Of a stretch of DNA of 64,000 nucleotides, positions 20,992-31,715 are shown piece after piece. The notes beneath the pieces were generated by a model. That model was not told where the DNA came from, ran no database searches, and saw nothing but the letters and a program-made list of their open reading frames with translations. Position 1 is the first letter of the stretch; each line of letters opens with the position of its first letter. Made by a program: the position numbers and the translations under genes. Source of the stretch: Clitoria ternatea (lineage: Eukaryota > Streptophyta > Magnoliopsida > Fabales > Fabaceae); contig CM075669.1 of the NCBI GenBank assembly GCA_037962975.1, forward strand, positions 88,518,001 through 88,582,000, written 5' to 3'.

Positions 20992-22466
20992 TGATAGCCT
21001 ACTGCAAGCGCATGAGGTATCGAAGTAATAAAAAGATATCATTCCCACAGACATTGTGCCCAAGTACTAATTATAACGGTGGTTCAATTATCTAGTGAAT
21101 CGATTAAAATGAATTACTAAAATGATGATGAACACTAAATTAGAAAACAAAAAATTCAACGTCTTTTACAGAAGAAAATCAAAGCAAGTTTGGGAAATTT
21201 AATCAAAGGTAAATCTTGGGGTATTAAGGGTTTATATGCTAGTACCAAAATTAAAGGTTACTCGCCTATCCAATTATATGATTTTGTTTCTAAGGTAGAT
21301 TCCCTTAAGTTAATTAACACCTTTCTCTTGAAAGCCTATTAACGTGCCTAATTCCTAAAGAACCGTGTTCAATTTGTTAATTAGACCCTTTACGTTCTAT
21401 GGAAATCCAATTAACCATCAAACAACTTCGCTTACCATCGTAAATCAAAATTATTGGTTCAATTTAGGTATTTTCGAATTACATGCCAATCTCTCGATTA
21501 CCCATATAATTTATGATCATCTACGCTTATCTCTAAGTCTTGCAGAAGCATTAGGCATACATAAATTGAATAGAAATTGAAATCACATAGATTAGAATAC
21601 GAAGAATAATTAATTGTAACACATAGGCATACTACATCCTTAGCCCTAAGAAAAGAGTTTAATGTGCCATAAGGATTGTTGTCATCATGTCACACACTAA
21701 AAAATCAATGCCAAACATAAAAGGTATCAAAAGTGTAAAATAGGGATTCAGAAATTACAAATTAGTTTTCACTAGGATTCCTAATTCTTCCTCCCAAATC
21801 TGTAGATTTGATTTCCCTTGATGGTCTTGACTCTTGATTCCCAATGAAAGCTTCCCAAAAGGTCCTTCAAAATCTCCCAAAAGTTGTCTCTCCAAACTAT
21901 CTCTATAGAACTCTCCTTTTTTATCCCTTAAATTCCCAACAAAAACTCTAAACAAATTAGAGATTTAGGCCTCATAGGGGACAACCACAGCCAGTGGTGG
22001 ATAACCACGGCCAACAAAATTTTGTAATTTTCGGTAACAGACAGAGCCCACCACGGCCAGTGGTGGATAACCTCAGCCATTGTTGGCTTCTGACTTCTTG
22101 TTCTTTGCTCCACAGTGCTCCATAGTGTTCCACAGTGCCCACCACAGCCAGTGGTGGATAACCACGGCCAGTGGTGGCTTCTGACTTGCTTTTCCTTTTT
22201 TCTAGTGCTAACCACGGCCAGTGGTTTGCCACCACTGGCAGTGCCAAAATGCACTCCTGAAGGCCTCAAAGGTCTCTTCTTTCATCCACTTTGCCATTTC
22301 CCCTCAAAATAGACCTAGAATATGATTGATCCTGCAAAATAGGAACAACCAAGTAATATGTGTGGAAAAGAATCAAAATCAAGGGAATCGGGCATGAAAC
22401 AACATGTAAAAACCCTAAAAACTAGACCTAAAAAAACCAAAAACAACACACAATGTACACTTATCA
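20992..22466 (-). repeat. 5' LTR of the Athila element
   Basis: 1475 bp, TGATAAGTG...GGCTATCA on the - strand, with TSD copy TTTTC at 22467-22471. It aligns over its full length with the split 3' LTR and with the fragment at 4304-5592. The CCACGGCCAGTGG cluster lies at 21985-22240, near the LTR start, consistent with U3 regulatory repeats. Confidence 0.93.
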
Positions 22467-22471
22467 TTTTC

Positions 22472-23116
22472 TTAGAATATTGTAAAAGTCAGCTTAGTGA
22501 AATGAGGGCTATGATTTCCCAAGCTAGGAGAGACTGATTATTTAACTGGTTGCCCCACGTTTACAATGATACCATATTAGTTTCCATATTGCTTAACCTA
22601 GTACTTTTAAATGAGATGTTCTGAGGAACCGTAAAGGATGCTCGTCAAGGATCATGATCGCTTCAATCACTGTTTGTTTTCTTTTTTTTTTCTCTTTCTC
22701 TTTCTTTGTTGTCTCTTTCTTTTTCTTTCCTTTTTCACTAACACATCTTGTTTTAAAAAATGAATAAATAAATATTGAAAAAAAGAAGAAATCATGGGGA
22801 GACACCCTTATAGAAGTTGACTTCAGGCAAGACTCATGTTTGAGACAGATTACAAGACTATGTTATATCTAGATCAAGTGAATATTATTGAAGACATTTC
22901 TTGTGATGCCGCAAGCTTTGTGCCAGCACAGAACTTTGTAATTGGGAGGCTGTTGATCTCCCCATAACTTTAATTTCTAATTGAAAGTAATTTGTAATTA
23001 CCTTAATGACTTGATATTCCCATTGCAATGCCCATGGTTTTAGGGCCTTTTCTTTTTACAATAAGAGCGAAGCATGTTTTGTTATATTTTTAAAATTTCC
23101 ATCAATACATACGTAT
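22472..23116 (+). other. Ogre ORF1 tail and degenerate region
   Basis: The first 70 bp continue the ORF1 coding sequence interrupted at 7413 and end in a stop. The rest includes a CT-rich run (22673-22745) and no recognisable gag or protease. These genes are therefore deleted or decayed beyond recognition between ORF1 and RT. A candidate splice acceptor (CCCAAATGCAG) lies near 23191, and Ogre elements are known to splice between ORF1/gag and pol, but I cannot confirm a donor. Confidence 0.4.
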
Positions 23117-24060
23117 TTGAATATCTCTTTCTTTGTACCTTTTACTGATTCCTTTTCCCGTTATCACTCATTTGACTATTCACCCAAATGCAGATATGAA
23201 AATGATCCACTCAAAAATAGTAAGGTTACGATCCCATTTCATGACTTTGAGTATCCGATTGATTGCGCTAACGAAGAGGGTGAGGAAGACTATGGTCCCT
23301 CGTCCAGCTTAACCAGGATGTTGGAACAAGAAGTAATTGAGACCATCAACTTGAGAATTGAAGAGGATAAAAAGAGGTCAAGATTGACATTGCCTTGAGT
23401 CAAGAACAGCGGGGAAAGTTGATTAAGTTGTTGATAGAATTATGTGACATCTTTACTTGGTTCTACTAAGATATGCCTTGATTAGATAACAGCATCGTAG
23501 AATACAAATTACCCTTAAAACCTGAGTGCATCCCGGTTAAACAGAAATTACGCTAGAAGAAGCCTGAGATGCTCTTAAAGATTAAGGATGAGGTTAAGAA
23601 GCAATTCGATGCCGGATGTTTGGCTGTTGCAAAATGCCCTTAATCAAGACTTAAATAGGGCCAGTCCCAAGGATGATTTTCCCTTGCCACTGATTTGATG
23701 TCCTGGTTGATAATACAACTCAGAATTCCATCTTCTCATTCATGAATGCTTTCTCTGGGTATAACCAAAAATGATGCCTAAGGACATAAAAAAACTATGA
23801 TTATCACCTTGCGGGGAAATTCTACCATAAAATGATGTCTTTTGGTTTGAAAAATGTTAGGGCAATTTATCAGATGGGGATGGTGACCTTGTTCTCATGA
23901 CATGATGCATAAATAGATAGAAGTGGACAACATCATTGCCAAGTCCTAAAATGAACAGGAGCATATCTATGATTTAAGGAAGCTTTGGTATTGACCAACA
24001 TGGATGGGGATAACTTACCGATGCCTATAAATGAAAACGCAGTCAAAAGATACTTTGCCT
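23117..24060 (+). pseudogene. Ogre/Tat reverse transcriptase relic
   Basis: The frame at 23117-23398 has the acidic EEGEEDYGPSSSLTRMLEQE block that precedes RT in Ogre-type pol. After a stop come KIKDEVKKQFDAGCLAVAKCP (23580-23640) and pieces resembling SPKDDFPLP, the MPFGLKN-like MSFGLKNV and LFSHDMMHK blocks up to 23900. The active-site YVDD is lost. At least ten stops and several frameshifts are present. No integrase follows. This is the pol remnant of the element between the two LTRs at 592 and 25775. Confidence 0.65.
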
Positions 24061-24844
24061 GAAAAACACAAACAAAAAACAAATAAAACAAAAAAGAAAG
24101 AAAACAAAACAAAAAAACAAAAGCAAAAAACTAATAAAAAATATATCAAAAAAAGAATAAAAATTATGCTCGCTAGACTGAAAACCTAAAAGGGCGGTCT
24201 AGGCAAAAACTAGAGTGACCCAGTGAGTCAAAAACCTAAAAATGCTGCTCGGAAAAAATTAGGGTCAAGATTTTGGCAAAGTAACTAAAATTCCTCGTGC
24301 AAGCAGAACGGAACCAGACTGAGGCACAAGGATTATAGTTGAATTACTTTCTCGAAAGCAAAATCGAAGGATAAACTCATCGTCGTGATATAGGATCAAG
24401 ATTCTTGTTGTTCTCAAGGATTCACTAGAGGAACTACAAACCCTCGTTACTTCACCCACTACCAAGCTATTGACCACATTTGCCTTTTCCTGCATCTGAT
24501 TTCTTTTTTCTTTTCCCCATACTTGATTGACCCACAGGAATAAAATTGCTACCTTTTCAATACGCATTAATATATAAGTTTCATTGATATGACAAAACAT
24601 GTGCTTTAACAAGTAATAAGGCAATGACAGTTATTTCAGACAAGCATCATAGGGACTAAGCCGCATACATGCTATAAAGATAGAGTCGCCTCGTTATTTT
24701 TGTTTCATCCATGACTATCGCCCCAACATCAGTAAGGATTGCAGTTCCAAAGGTTTCTCCCTAGATTTAAACTTGGTTTGATTTTCCTTTGCTCTTATCA
24801 GGTCTTAATACTTTGATGGCCAAAGCTTGCAGCATAATAGAAAT
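24061..24844 (+). other. Ogre/Tat 3' untranslated region
   Basis: Starts with an A-rich stretch (24061-24145). Then come two related blocks, GACTGAAAACCTAAAAGGGCGGTCTAGGCAAAAAC-like and AGTCAAAAACCTAAAAATGCTGCTCGG-like, a pattern I recognise from the non-coding 3' region of Ogre/Tat elements. The - strand frame at 24265-24624 has no known domain. Confidence 0.45.
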
Positions 24845-25690
24845 TGCCTGTCACCGAACATGGCACAATTTAAATTTTCTCACCGAAAAGGGCACCCTTG
24901 AAATTCTCTTTCACCAAAAAAAGCAACATTTAAATTTCTTGTCACCGAAAAATGCACCATTTAATTCCTATCATCGAAAAGGGAACCATTTAAAATTCCT
25001 ATTGCCGAAAAGGGCACCATTAAAGTTTCTTGTTGTCAAAAATGGCACCATTTAAATTTCTCATCACCAAAAAAGGTGCCACTTAAACTTTGTCGCCGAA
25101 AAGGGCACCATTTAAATTTCTTGTTACCAAAAAGGGCACCCTTTAAATTTCCTGTCGCCAAAAAGGGCATCATTTAAACTTCCTGTCACCAAAAAGGGCA
25201 CCATTTAAATTTACTATCACCGAAAAGGGTACCATTTAAATTTCTTGTCACCGAAAAAGGAACCATTTAAATTTTCTATCGCCGAAAAGGGCACCATTTA
25301 AATTTCTTGTCCCCGAAAAGGGCACCATTTAAATTTCTTGTCACCGAAAAGGGAACCATTTAAATTTTCTGTCGCCGAAAAGGGTACCATTTAAATTTCC
25401 TGTCCCCGAAAAGGGCACCATTTAAATTTCTTGTCACTGAAAAGGGAACCATTTAAATTTTCTGTCGCCGAAAAGGGCACCATTTAAATTTCCTGTCCCC
25501 GAAAAGTGCACCATTTAAATTTCCTATCTCCGAAAATAGTACAACTTAAATTTCCTGTCGTCGAAAGGGGCACCATTTGAATTTTGTCACTGAAAAGGAT
25601 ACAACTTAAATTTCCTGTCGTTGAAAAAAGCACCACTTAAATTTCCTATCGTCGAACATGGCATCCTTTAAATTTCCATGTCATCAAAGT
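24845..25690 (+). repeat. 31-bp minisatellite, about 27 copies
   Basis: The unit is CCGAAAAGGGCACCATTTAAATTTCYTGTC followed by a variable R/Y-C. The 31-bp period is exact across the middle (25320, 25351, 25382). Outer units are more diverged (24845-25050, 25560-25690), so amplification was central. It lies just upstream of the polypurine tract, the known site of satellite birth in Tat/Ogre 3' UTRs. Confidence 0.92.
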
Positions 25691-25752
25691 TGGCGCCCTG
25701 GATAAAATTTACTCACTTAGTCTTTACTTATCCCTTATTGTAATAAAGTAAG

Positions 25753-25774
25753 GGAAAAATAAAAAGGGGCAAGT
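25753..25774 (+). other. Polypurine tract of the Ogre/Tat element
   Basis: GGGAAAAATAAAAAGGGGCAAG followed by the LTR start TGTTACTACCTAATTTTG. The purine run next to a TG terminus is the plus-strand primer site. Confidence 0.75.
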
Positions 25775-26214
25775 TGTTACTACCTAATTTTGTTTGGGCC
25801 CATAAAAATATAAAAATATAATAACTAAAAAATAAAATAATAAAAAATAAATAATAAATTATAACAAAAAAATTTCAATCTAACTTAGGAGTTAATTTTT
25901 AAAGAAAAAAAAGTGAACTTGTGGGCTTGTTTGAATTGTTAATTCTGGCTTTGATCTTTAAAATTTTTTAGAACCATAAACTTTAAATTTCTTTAACCTA
26001 ATCTTGGAGAAATTTTAAAATTCAAATAGGAAAAGGAAGTTTGAAATTTGAATTTTATAAAAAAAAGGGATCAGATTTTTAGAGAAAAATAATGAGGATT
26101 TTAAAGAAAGAGATAGTGTTTTAGAATAAGATAGAGCTTTTTAAATATAGAATGAGATAAGGTTTTTTAATATATATATATATATGCATATATTATATAG
26201 AATAAGATAGAGTT

Positions 26215-26253
<39 letters not shown>

Positions 26254-26295
26254 AAATCAACTTATCAGGTTATATAATTATATATATATATATAT

Positions 26296-27927
26296 ATTAA
26301 TGGTTCGGAGTCAGACTTAGAAGGGGGAGTTGAATAAGTCTGTCACTTTTTCAAACCAAAAATTGATATTTAAGCGTAACAGTATTTTCCACAACGGACC
26401 AAACTTTTGCTTATACGGGAAGCGTGATTCTTTGATTGGGCAAGTATTATTTATCAGACTTTACTATCAAGGATATTAATAATAATGCACCAGACTTTTG
26501 ATAATTAAAGAATCAAAGAGAAAGAGACAATACACAAACAATTTATATTGGTTTACCTCCAACCTGAAGACTACATCTAGTACCTTCAAATCTGAAGGAT
26601 TTTCACTATGTAAAAATTATTTACATAAATAGCTCAGACTGAGCCTATGAGTATTATTGACTTCAGCCACTCCTGGCTTAAGCACAACTCGTGCTTTGAG
26701 TATTCTTTTGCAAGCACCCACTCCTGGGGCTTACCCTAGTATTCTTTCATGAGCCACTTCTGGCTCAAACCCAAGTATTCTTTCCAAAGCCTCTTCAGGC
26801 CAAAGTGTTTCCCGTCAGATTATCGGATCTGTGTTTACAAGAATTTGGAAATATTAGAACAGATAAAACTCATGTACACAAAGTATCTGGGCTTATATTT
26901 TTTCTTTCTATCACATTATCTTTCATGTGACATCCTCATTTTTGTGTTTCTGATAAGGTCTCTCTCTTTTTCTTTTCTTCTTTTCTTCTTCTTCTTTTGT
27001 CTTCATATGACTCTCTATTCTTCTTTTGTAATCTCTTTTCTTTCTTTACGAGACATCTATATCTCTTAATCTCTTATGCATACACATATATATTTCTATA
27101 TCTCACTCTCACTTGTTGTTCTTGAGGAGAGTTACAATACATATATGTGGTATTTCTATTGACAGAGATAGATCCGTTGGATGACCATTAAGGAGTGTGT
27201 CATTCAAATGCTTGAGAAAGGTCTTCTGAACGGATATGATCTTTAGAGAGATTCTTTCTTCTTGCTTGGTGTAGATCAAAGAACTTTCAAGATTCATGCC
27301 ATTGTAAGCCTAGAGTCAGTTTCACTAATATGGAAAGATCTTCATTGAAAGGTGGATCTTTGATCTGCTTTATTTCAACATTTCCTTTCTTGTGATAAGA
27401 CTTTAAGCTGAGAAGGAAATATGATTTGTTGAGTCATCATATATAGGTCCAGACTTGATACATTTAGAGAGAGTATCTGAGATTAGTTTTAGGTCTAGTG
27501 AATCATAAAGCGTTGATGATGAGACTCAAAACTTCAACAATTTTCCAATCCTTTCTTGTGATTTTGAATAAGATTTGAAGCTTCCTCTATGAGTAGACAG
27601 AGTCTGATTGAAGGTAGTTTCCTTAATCGGTGAATTCGTTTAGATGATACGAAGAGTCTGGGTCTGTTATATGTTTAGAAGAATGTTTTTCTTAGGAGAG
27701 TGGTTCCCATACTTTGTGGCTTTCTTTGATGTGTATCCTTCTTAGTTTTGTCTTACCAGACTTATTGGATACGAGCTCCCCCCCTTTGATTTATATAACT
27801 TGTGCTTTATATTCTGAAACACTCAAATAATCTTATCAACCATTTAATAATTCATAACCCGACTAATGAAGATGCTTGATGTTGGTTATCAACAAATCTA
27901 AGAGTATTTCAAAAAAAATCTTCTTGG

Positions 27928-27930
<3 letters not shown>
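26296..27930. mobile_element. Probable nested LTR fragment of a Copia-like family
   Basis: Sits between (TA)n runs. It shares wording and order with 40620-40880: a GGTTTACCTCC/AGTTCACCTCT line, CTACATCTAGTACCT, and CCAAAGCCTCTTCAGGC (26786 and about 40820). It also contains AGAAGGGGGAGTTGAATAAG, a block common near Copia LTR starts. Ends and TSD could not be fixed, partly because the flanks are TA repeats. The two frames inside (26749-27069 and 27109-27297) carry no domain. Confidence 0.4.

Positions 27931-27981
<51 letters not shown>
27931..27981. repeat. (TA)n microsatellite
   Basis: About 50 bp of TA dinucleotides inside LTR2. Shorter TA runs lie at 26167-26185, 26219-26248 and 26278-26297. 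Confidence 0.95.
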
Positions 27982-27983
<2 letters not shown>

Positions 27984-28770
27984 GCTAATAACAAAATCTT
28001 ATTATTATATATATACATGCTACAAGATAAAAAAAAAAAGAGGCGGTTGCTATATATAGGAAATAGATTCACGTGAAAGAGGGGGGACACAAAAGAGAAT
28101 CATATTACTATATATATATATAAAGAGAGAGAGCACGTAATTAAGAAAAGGAGGAGGAGGAAAGGATTAGGCAGCTGATTGGGAAAAGTGAAGATCAAGG
28201 CCAATTATCATATACATTCACACAAAAAGCACCAAAAGGATAAGTTTTTTTTGGTATATGTATTAGAAGAAGTAGATGCACAGAGGCACAAAAATTTTGA
28301 ATTGAGAATTCACGCGTAGAAATCTAATGTCTTCAATATATATATAGTAGAAATGGTGCACGCCGGAAAGAAAAAAGGTATCTGATATATATATATATAT
28401 AAGGGGTACGTCGTTGATCAAGAGGGAGAGAAAAAAAGAAATTCGCGTAGAGAGATAAAGAGAGAGAACTATATGGAATTCATGAACAAAAATAGCATGA
28501 GGTATTTTCTCTTTTTCCCTTCAATTTCTTCTTGTGGTTTTTGTGATCCTCATCTCTTAGTAAATTATAATATATATGATTAAACGTATCACATCTAAGA
28601 AGATTTAATACTTAATAACATAGAGCTCCTTTTGATGTTTGTCACTAACAAGGCTAGAGTCTCATGTTCAAAAAATTTAAAAAAATTAAAATTGATGAAA
28701 TTAATTTTAATTTAGGAATGAAAAACAATAACGATGTTAACATGAAACGAAAATTAAAATCCATATATTA

Positions 28771-29437
28771 GAGATTAATTTGGATAAGAGGTCCTGTTAA
28801 TCTATGTTTTAAATTTTTAAAAATAGTTTAATGATGTTAACATGTAAAAAATTAAAATATTTATATTAGAGATTAATTTGGACGAAACGTCCTGTTGATC
28901 CTTATTTTAAAATAATATATTTTTATATTTCAAAATTAATTTAGGCCAAAAAGTTTTTCAATGGTGTTGACATATAACAAAAATTCAAATATTCATACCA
29001 GAGATTAATTTGGACAAGACGTCCTACTGATCTATGTTTTTAAATAATATAAATTTTTTATTTTAAAATTAATTTAAACCATTCAGTTTCTTTTTTTCTC
29101 TAGAAAAAATAATAAAATAAATAAATCTAAGGTTCCTTTTTTCTAAAAAAATAATAAAATAAAAATATATAGTATTTGAGATCAATTTGGACGAGACGTC
29201 TTGTTGGTTAACGTTTCCTAAGTCATAACTTTTGCACTTACTTTACATTTTTTCAACAGTATCAAAGAACTATGTAACCCTGATTTCCCCTCACGCTTGG
29301 GGAATACGTAGGAGCGGGAGTAATTAATCCTGTCGGGCCCAAATTTAAAAAATAAATGTATTCCACTAATTTATAAAAATAAAATCATAACATTTTAACA
29401 ACGACCAGATTAATTTGGACGAGATGTCCTGTTAATC
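28771..29437 (+). repeat. Five dispersed GGACG-AGA-CGTCC hairpin repeats in LTR2
   Basis: Copies at about 28771, 28869, 29001, 29178 and 29407. Each has GATTAATTTGGA...TCCTGTTAATC with inner stem GGACG-AGA-CGTCC or close variants. They are homologous to the three copies at 3421-3587 in LTR1. Confidence 0.7.
29270..29311 (+). other. Predicted stem-loop in LTR2 R/U5
   Basis: CTATGT (29270-29275) pairs with ACGTAG (29306-29311) with one G-U wobble. Inside it TTCCCC (29285-29290) pairs with GGGGAA (29299-29304). The counterpart in LTR1 (3296-3334) has TTCTC/GAGAA in the inner stem. Confidence 0.5.
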
Positions 29438-29763
29438 AAAAAAATATAAGTTTAATTAATAAGTCGATAATAAATCCACAGACATCTCTAAGAGGTTTTG
29501 ATAACAAATTATTAGGATTATTCAAAAAGTTAAACAATTTAGGGTAATTGTTTAAAATGGACAGCGTGGGATGTTAATATCTTCCCCACCTGTAATCAGA
29601 CTCCAAACTCAAAATCTCAATTCAAGACCAATACCTTTAGGTTAGGTTTTTTCTGATGTTTTACCTTAATAACATTGTTGTCGACTCCACGGTTTCAGGA
29701 AGGAATCCAGGAACCAAATTTTCTTTTTATAGTCGGCCTCCTGTCGTAATCCCGGTCGTGACA

Positions 29764-30760
29764 TAAATCACTAATGATATCCTTTTAGCACAAGTTTATG
29801 TCAATGACACTATTTTTGGTGCTACTAATGAAAAAATATGTAAAGAGTTCTTAAGTATGATGCAGGAAGAATTCCTGATATCCATGATGGGGGACTTGAC
29901 TTACTTCTTAGGTTTACATAAAGAATTCCTGATTTTCATGAAGGGATCTTCCTTAGTCAATCCAAATATTGAAAAGAGATCTTCAATAAGTTTGGGATGG
30001 ACAAAGCAAAAAAGGCGGTTACACCTATGAGCACCTCTTACTACTTAGAGAAAAATTAATCAGGTAAATCTATCAATGAGAAGTATCAAGGTATGATTGG
30101 CTCCTTAATCTATCTCACTATTAGTAGGCCTAATATAATGTTTTATGTATGCATGTGTGCTCACTTTCAATCTTGTCCTAATGAATCGCATTTGTATGTT
30201 GTTAAAAGAATATTAAAATATTTAATGGGAATACAACACATAGGTTTATGGTATCCTAAAGGTGTAGGATCCTACCTTGTTGGTTATTTTGATTTTACGG
30301 GATGCAAGGTCAATCAGAAAAGTACTAGTGGAACTTGCCATTTTCTTAGAAGTTGACTTGTTTCTTGGCACTCCAAGAAGTAAGCTAGTGTGGCCTTGTC
30401 CTCTACTAAGGTATGGTATATTGTTGTTGGGAGTTGTTGTGTTTAAATTCTATGGTTGAGGCAGGAACTAGCAGATTATTGTATTCATCTAGATCACATC
30501 CCCATAAGATATGACAACACTAGTTCTATTAACTTAGCAAAGAACCCAGTCATGCACTCTAGGACTAAACATATAAAGATTAGGCATCATTTTATTTGTG
30601 ATCATGTTCAATGGTGCTTGCATGCTTGAGTTTGTATAATCATTTAAACAATTAGCTGATATTTTAACTAAGGTTTTAGCTAAGGAAAGCTTATTTTTTA
30701 TAACATGTAAGCTAGGGTTAATCATCTTGTATCGAGTCACTGTTTGTGTGTGTTAGCTTG
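29764..30760 (+). pseudogene. SIRE-like Copia RT/RNase H fragment
   Basis: The coding sequence starts abruptly at the LTR2 end, just before the RT active site, which reads YVND (29797-29808) instead of the usual YVDD. It continues through MMGDLTYFLGL, a frameshifted stretch, MIGSLIYLTISRPNIMFYVC (30093), LWYPKGVGSYLVGY and QKSTSGTCHFL (to 30356). The RNase H tail includes NTSSINLAKNPVMHSRTKHI (near 30525) and HHFICDHV. Several stops and frameshifts make it a relic. The N-terminal gag, protease, integrase and most of RT are absent; they would lie on the far side of the Ogre insertion, outside the window. Confidence 0.85.
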
Positions 30761-31710
30761 TATGTCTTTCTAACTTGAGCTAAAAGGAAGCTTATAAGTT
30801 GTTTGCTTCAGGTTAAATAGATTTGATGGTTGAGTTATAAAGTGGTTTAAATATTAATTGAAACTCTAAAGTTGTTAATGGTCAGTGAGAAGTTCTAGCT
30901 AGGAAAGACTTAGTACTTAAGTGGCCCTGTCGGACCCACCTCTCTTTCCTGGGAACCAACCTGACTATAGTATTATATTTTTTAGTCCAGGCATTGCTTC
31001 GCACCCAACAAGGAAAGTCAAAATATGGAATAGGTTGAATCGATGGTCTATGGATGATTAGTAAAAGGAAGGAGTAATCAGGCAAGGAGATAGACAGAGC
31101 CTTTAGAGCAGCAGAAACAAGCAAACCTGGTCTATGGGGGAGACTTAGAGAATGACTAGATTGAGCATATTCTTTATGATTTTGATCCTTTAGGGAATAG
31201 TTTCTTCGGAGTGTCATCTCAAGTTCCTTCTCCACCACCTTCATCCCAAGACGTAAGATTTAAGGAAAAGATGCTAGGAATGATGCAAGTAGTGCATAAT
31301 GAAATGCATGACTCAAATTCTTGTATAATAGAGCTTATGGCATTTGTATGTGAGGATGTGCAGAGGGTCCAAATAAAGGTTCGTGATCTTTGATCAGTTA
31401 TACAAAGGCAGTTTGACACCTTGTGAATGCGAAAGGGGTCTTCTTCTGAGTAAAGTTATTATTTTTTGTTGTTTTTCTTTCCTTGTATTGCTTTTTGATT
31501 ATGTCAAAAGCAGGAGAAAAATATGGGGTGGAACTAGGGGAGAAAAATAGTGCGTGTTTTTATGTAATAGCTTTTAGAATTGCCTTAGAAATTTCTTTTC
31601 AAAAATGCATTTTCTTAGGAAAGCTTTTTTATATAATACAAGGTTTTCATTGTTTTGAGTATCATCTAACACCCTAGGAGATGGTTTTCCATCATAAAAA
31701 GGGGAGACTA
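30761..31710 (+). other. SIRE-like Copia 3' internal region
   Basis: Lies between RNase H and the 3' LTR, where SIRE-type elements carry an additional, poorly conserved ORF. A short frame at 31211-31393 encodes a Ser/Pro-rich start and a possible coiled-coil segment (EDVQRVQIKVRDL). I see no membrane segment, and the frame is too short to name. A polypurine run AAAAAGGGGAGA ends the region near 31707. Confidence 0.5.
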
Positions 31711-31715
31711 TAATT

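Larger units (their letters stand above)
7414..22466 (-). mobile_element. Complete Athila-type (Calypso/Cyclops-like) Gypsy retrotransposon, - strand
   Basis: Bounded by a 5-bp TSD and two homologous LTRs. The primer site is complementary to tRNA-Asp, and the polypurine tract is of the TTTAGTTTGGGGT type. Order on the - strand: 5' LTR, gag, protease, RT, RNase H, integrase, a 3' ORF, polypurine tract, 3' LTR. Removing the nested solo LTR and its duplication leaves about 12.2 kb, normal for Athila. The two LTRs are about 1475 and 1486 bp net and differ at several percent of positions, so the insertion is not recent. All coding regions carry stops or frameshifts, so it is not autonomous. Confidence 0.92.
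25775..29763 (+). mobile_element. 3' LTR of the Ogre/Tat element (LTR2)
   Basis: Begins TGTTACTACCTAATTTTGTTTGGGCC after the polypurine tract and ends GGTCGTGACA, after which Copia RT sequence starts at once. The last ~1 kb matches LTR1 (hairpin array, ACCCTGATT...ACGTAGGAGCGGGA block, TCGACTCC, CCCGGTCGTGACA). A central part (about 26296-27930) looks like a separate nested sequence, so the net LTR is probably about 2.3 kb. No 5-bp repeat links TAAAT at 29764 with the bases left of LTR1. Confidence 0.65.

Noticed and set aside
22593..22805. Lys/Glu-rich frame on the - strand
   Set aside because: Translation of a CT-rich low-complexity run.
24845..25690. Regularly spaced repeats resembling a CRISPR array
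   Set aside because: Units are head-to-tail 31-mers with no unique spacers, no cas genes, and plant retrotransposon context.
26749..27069. Hydrophobic 106-residue frame as a membrane protein gene
   Set aside because: T/C-rich low-complexity sequence within a decayed LTR-like insert on an AT-rich background.
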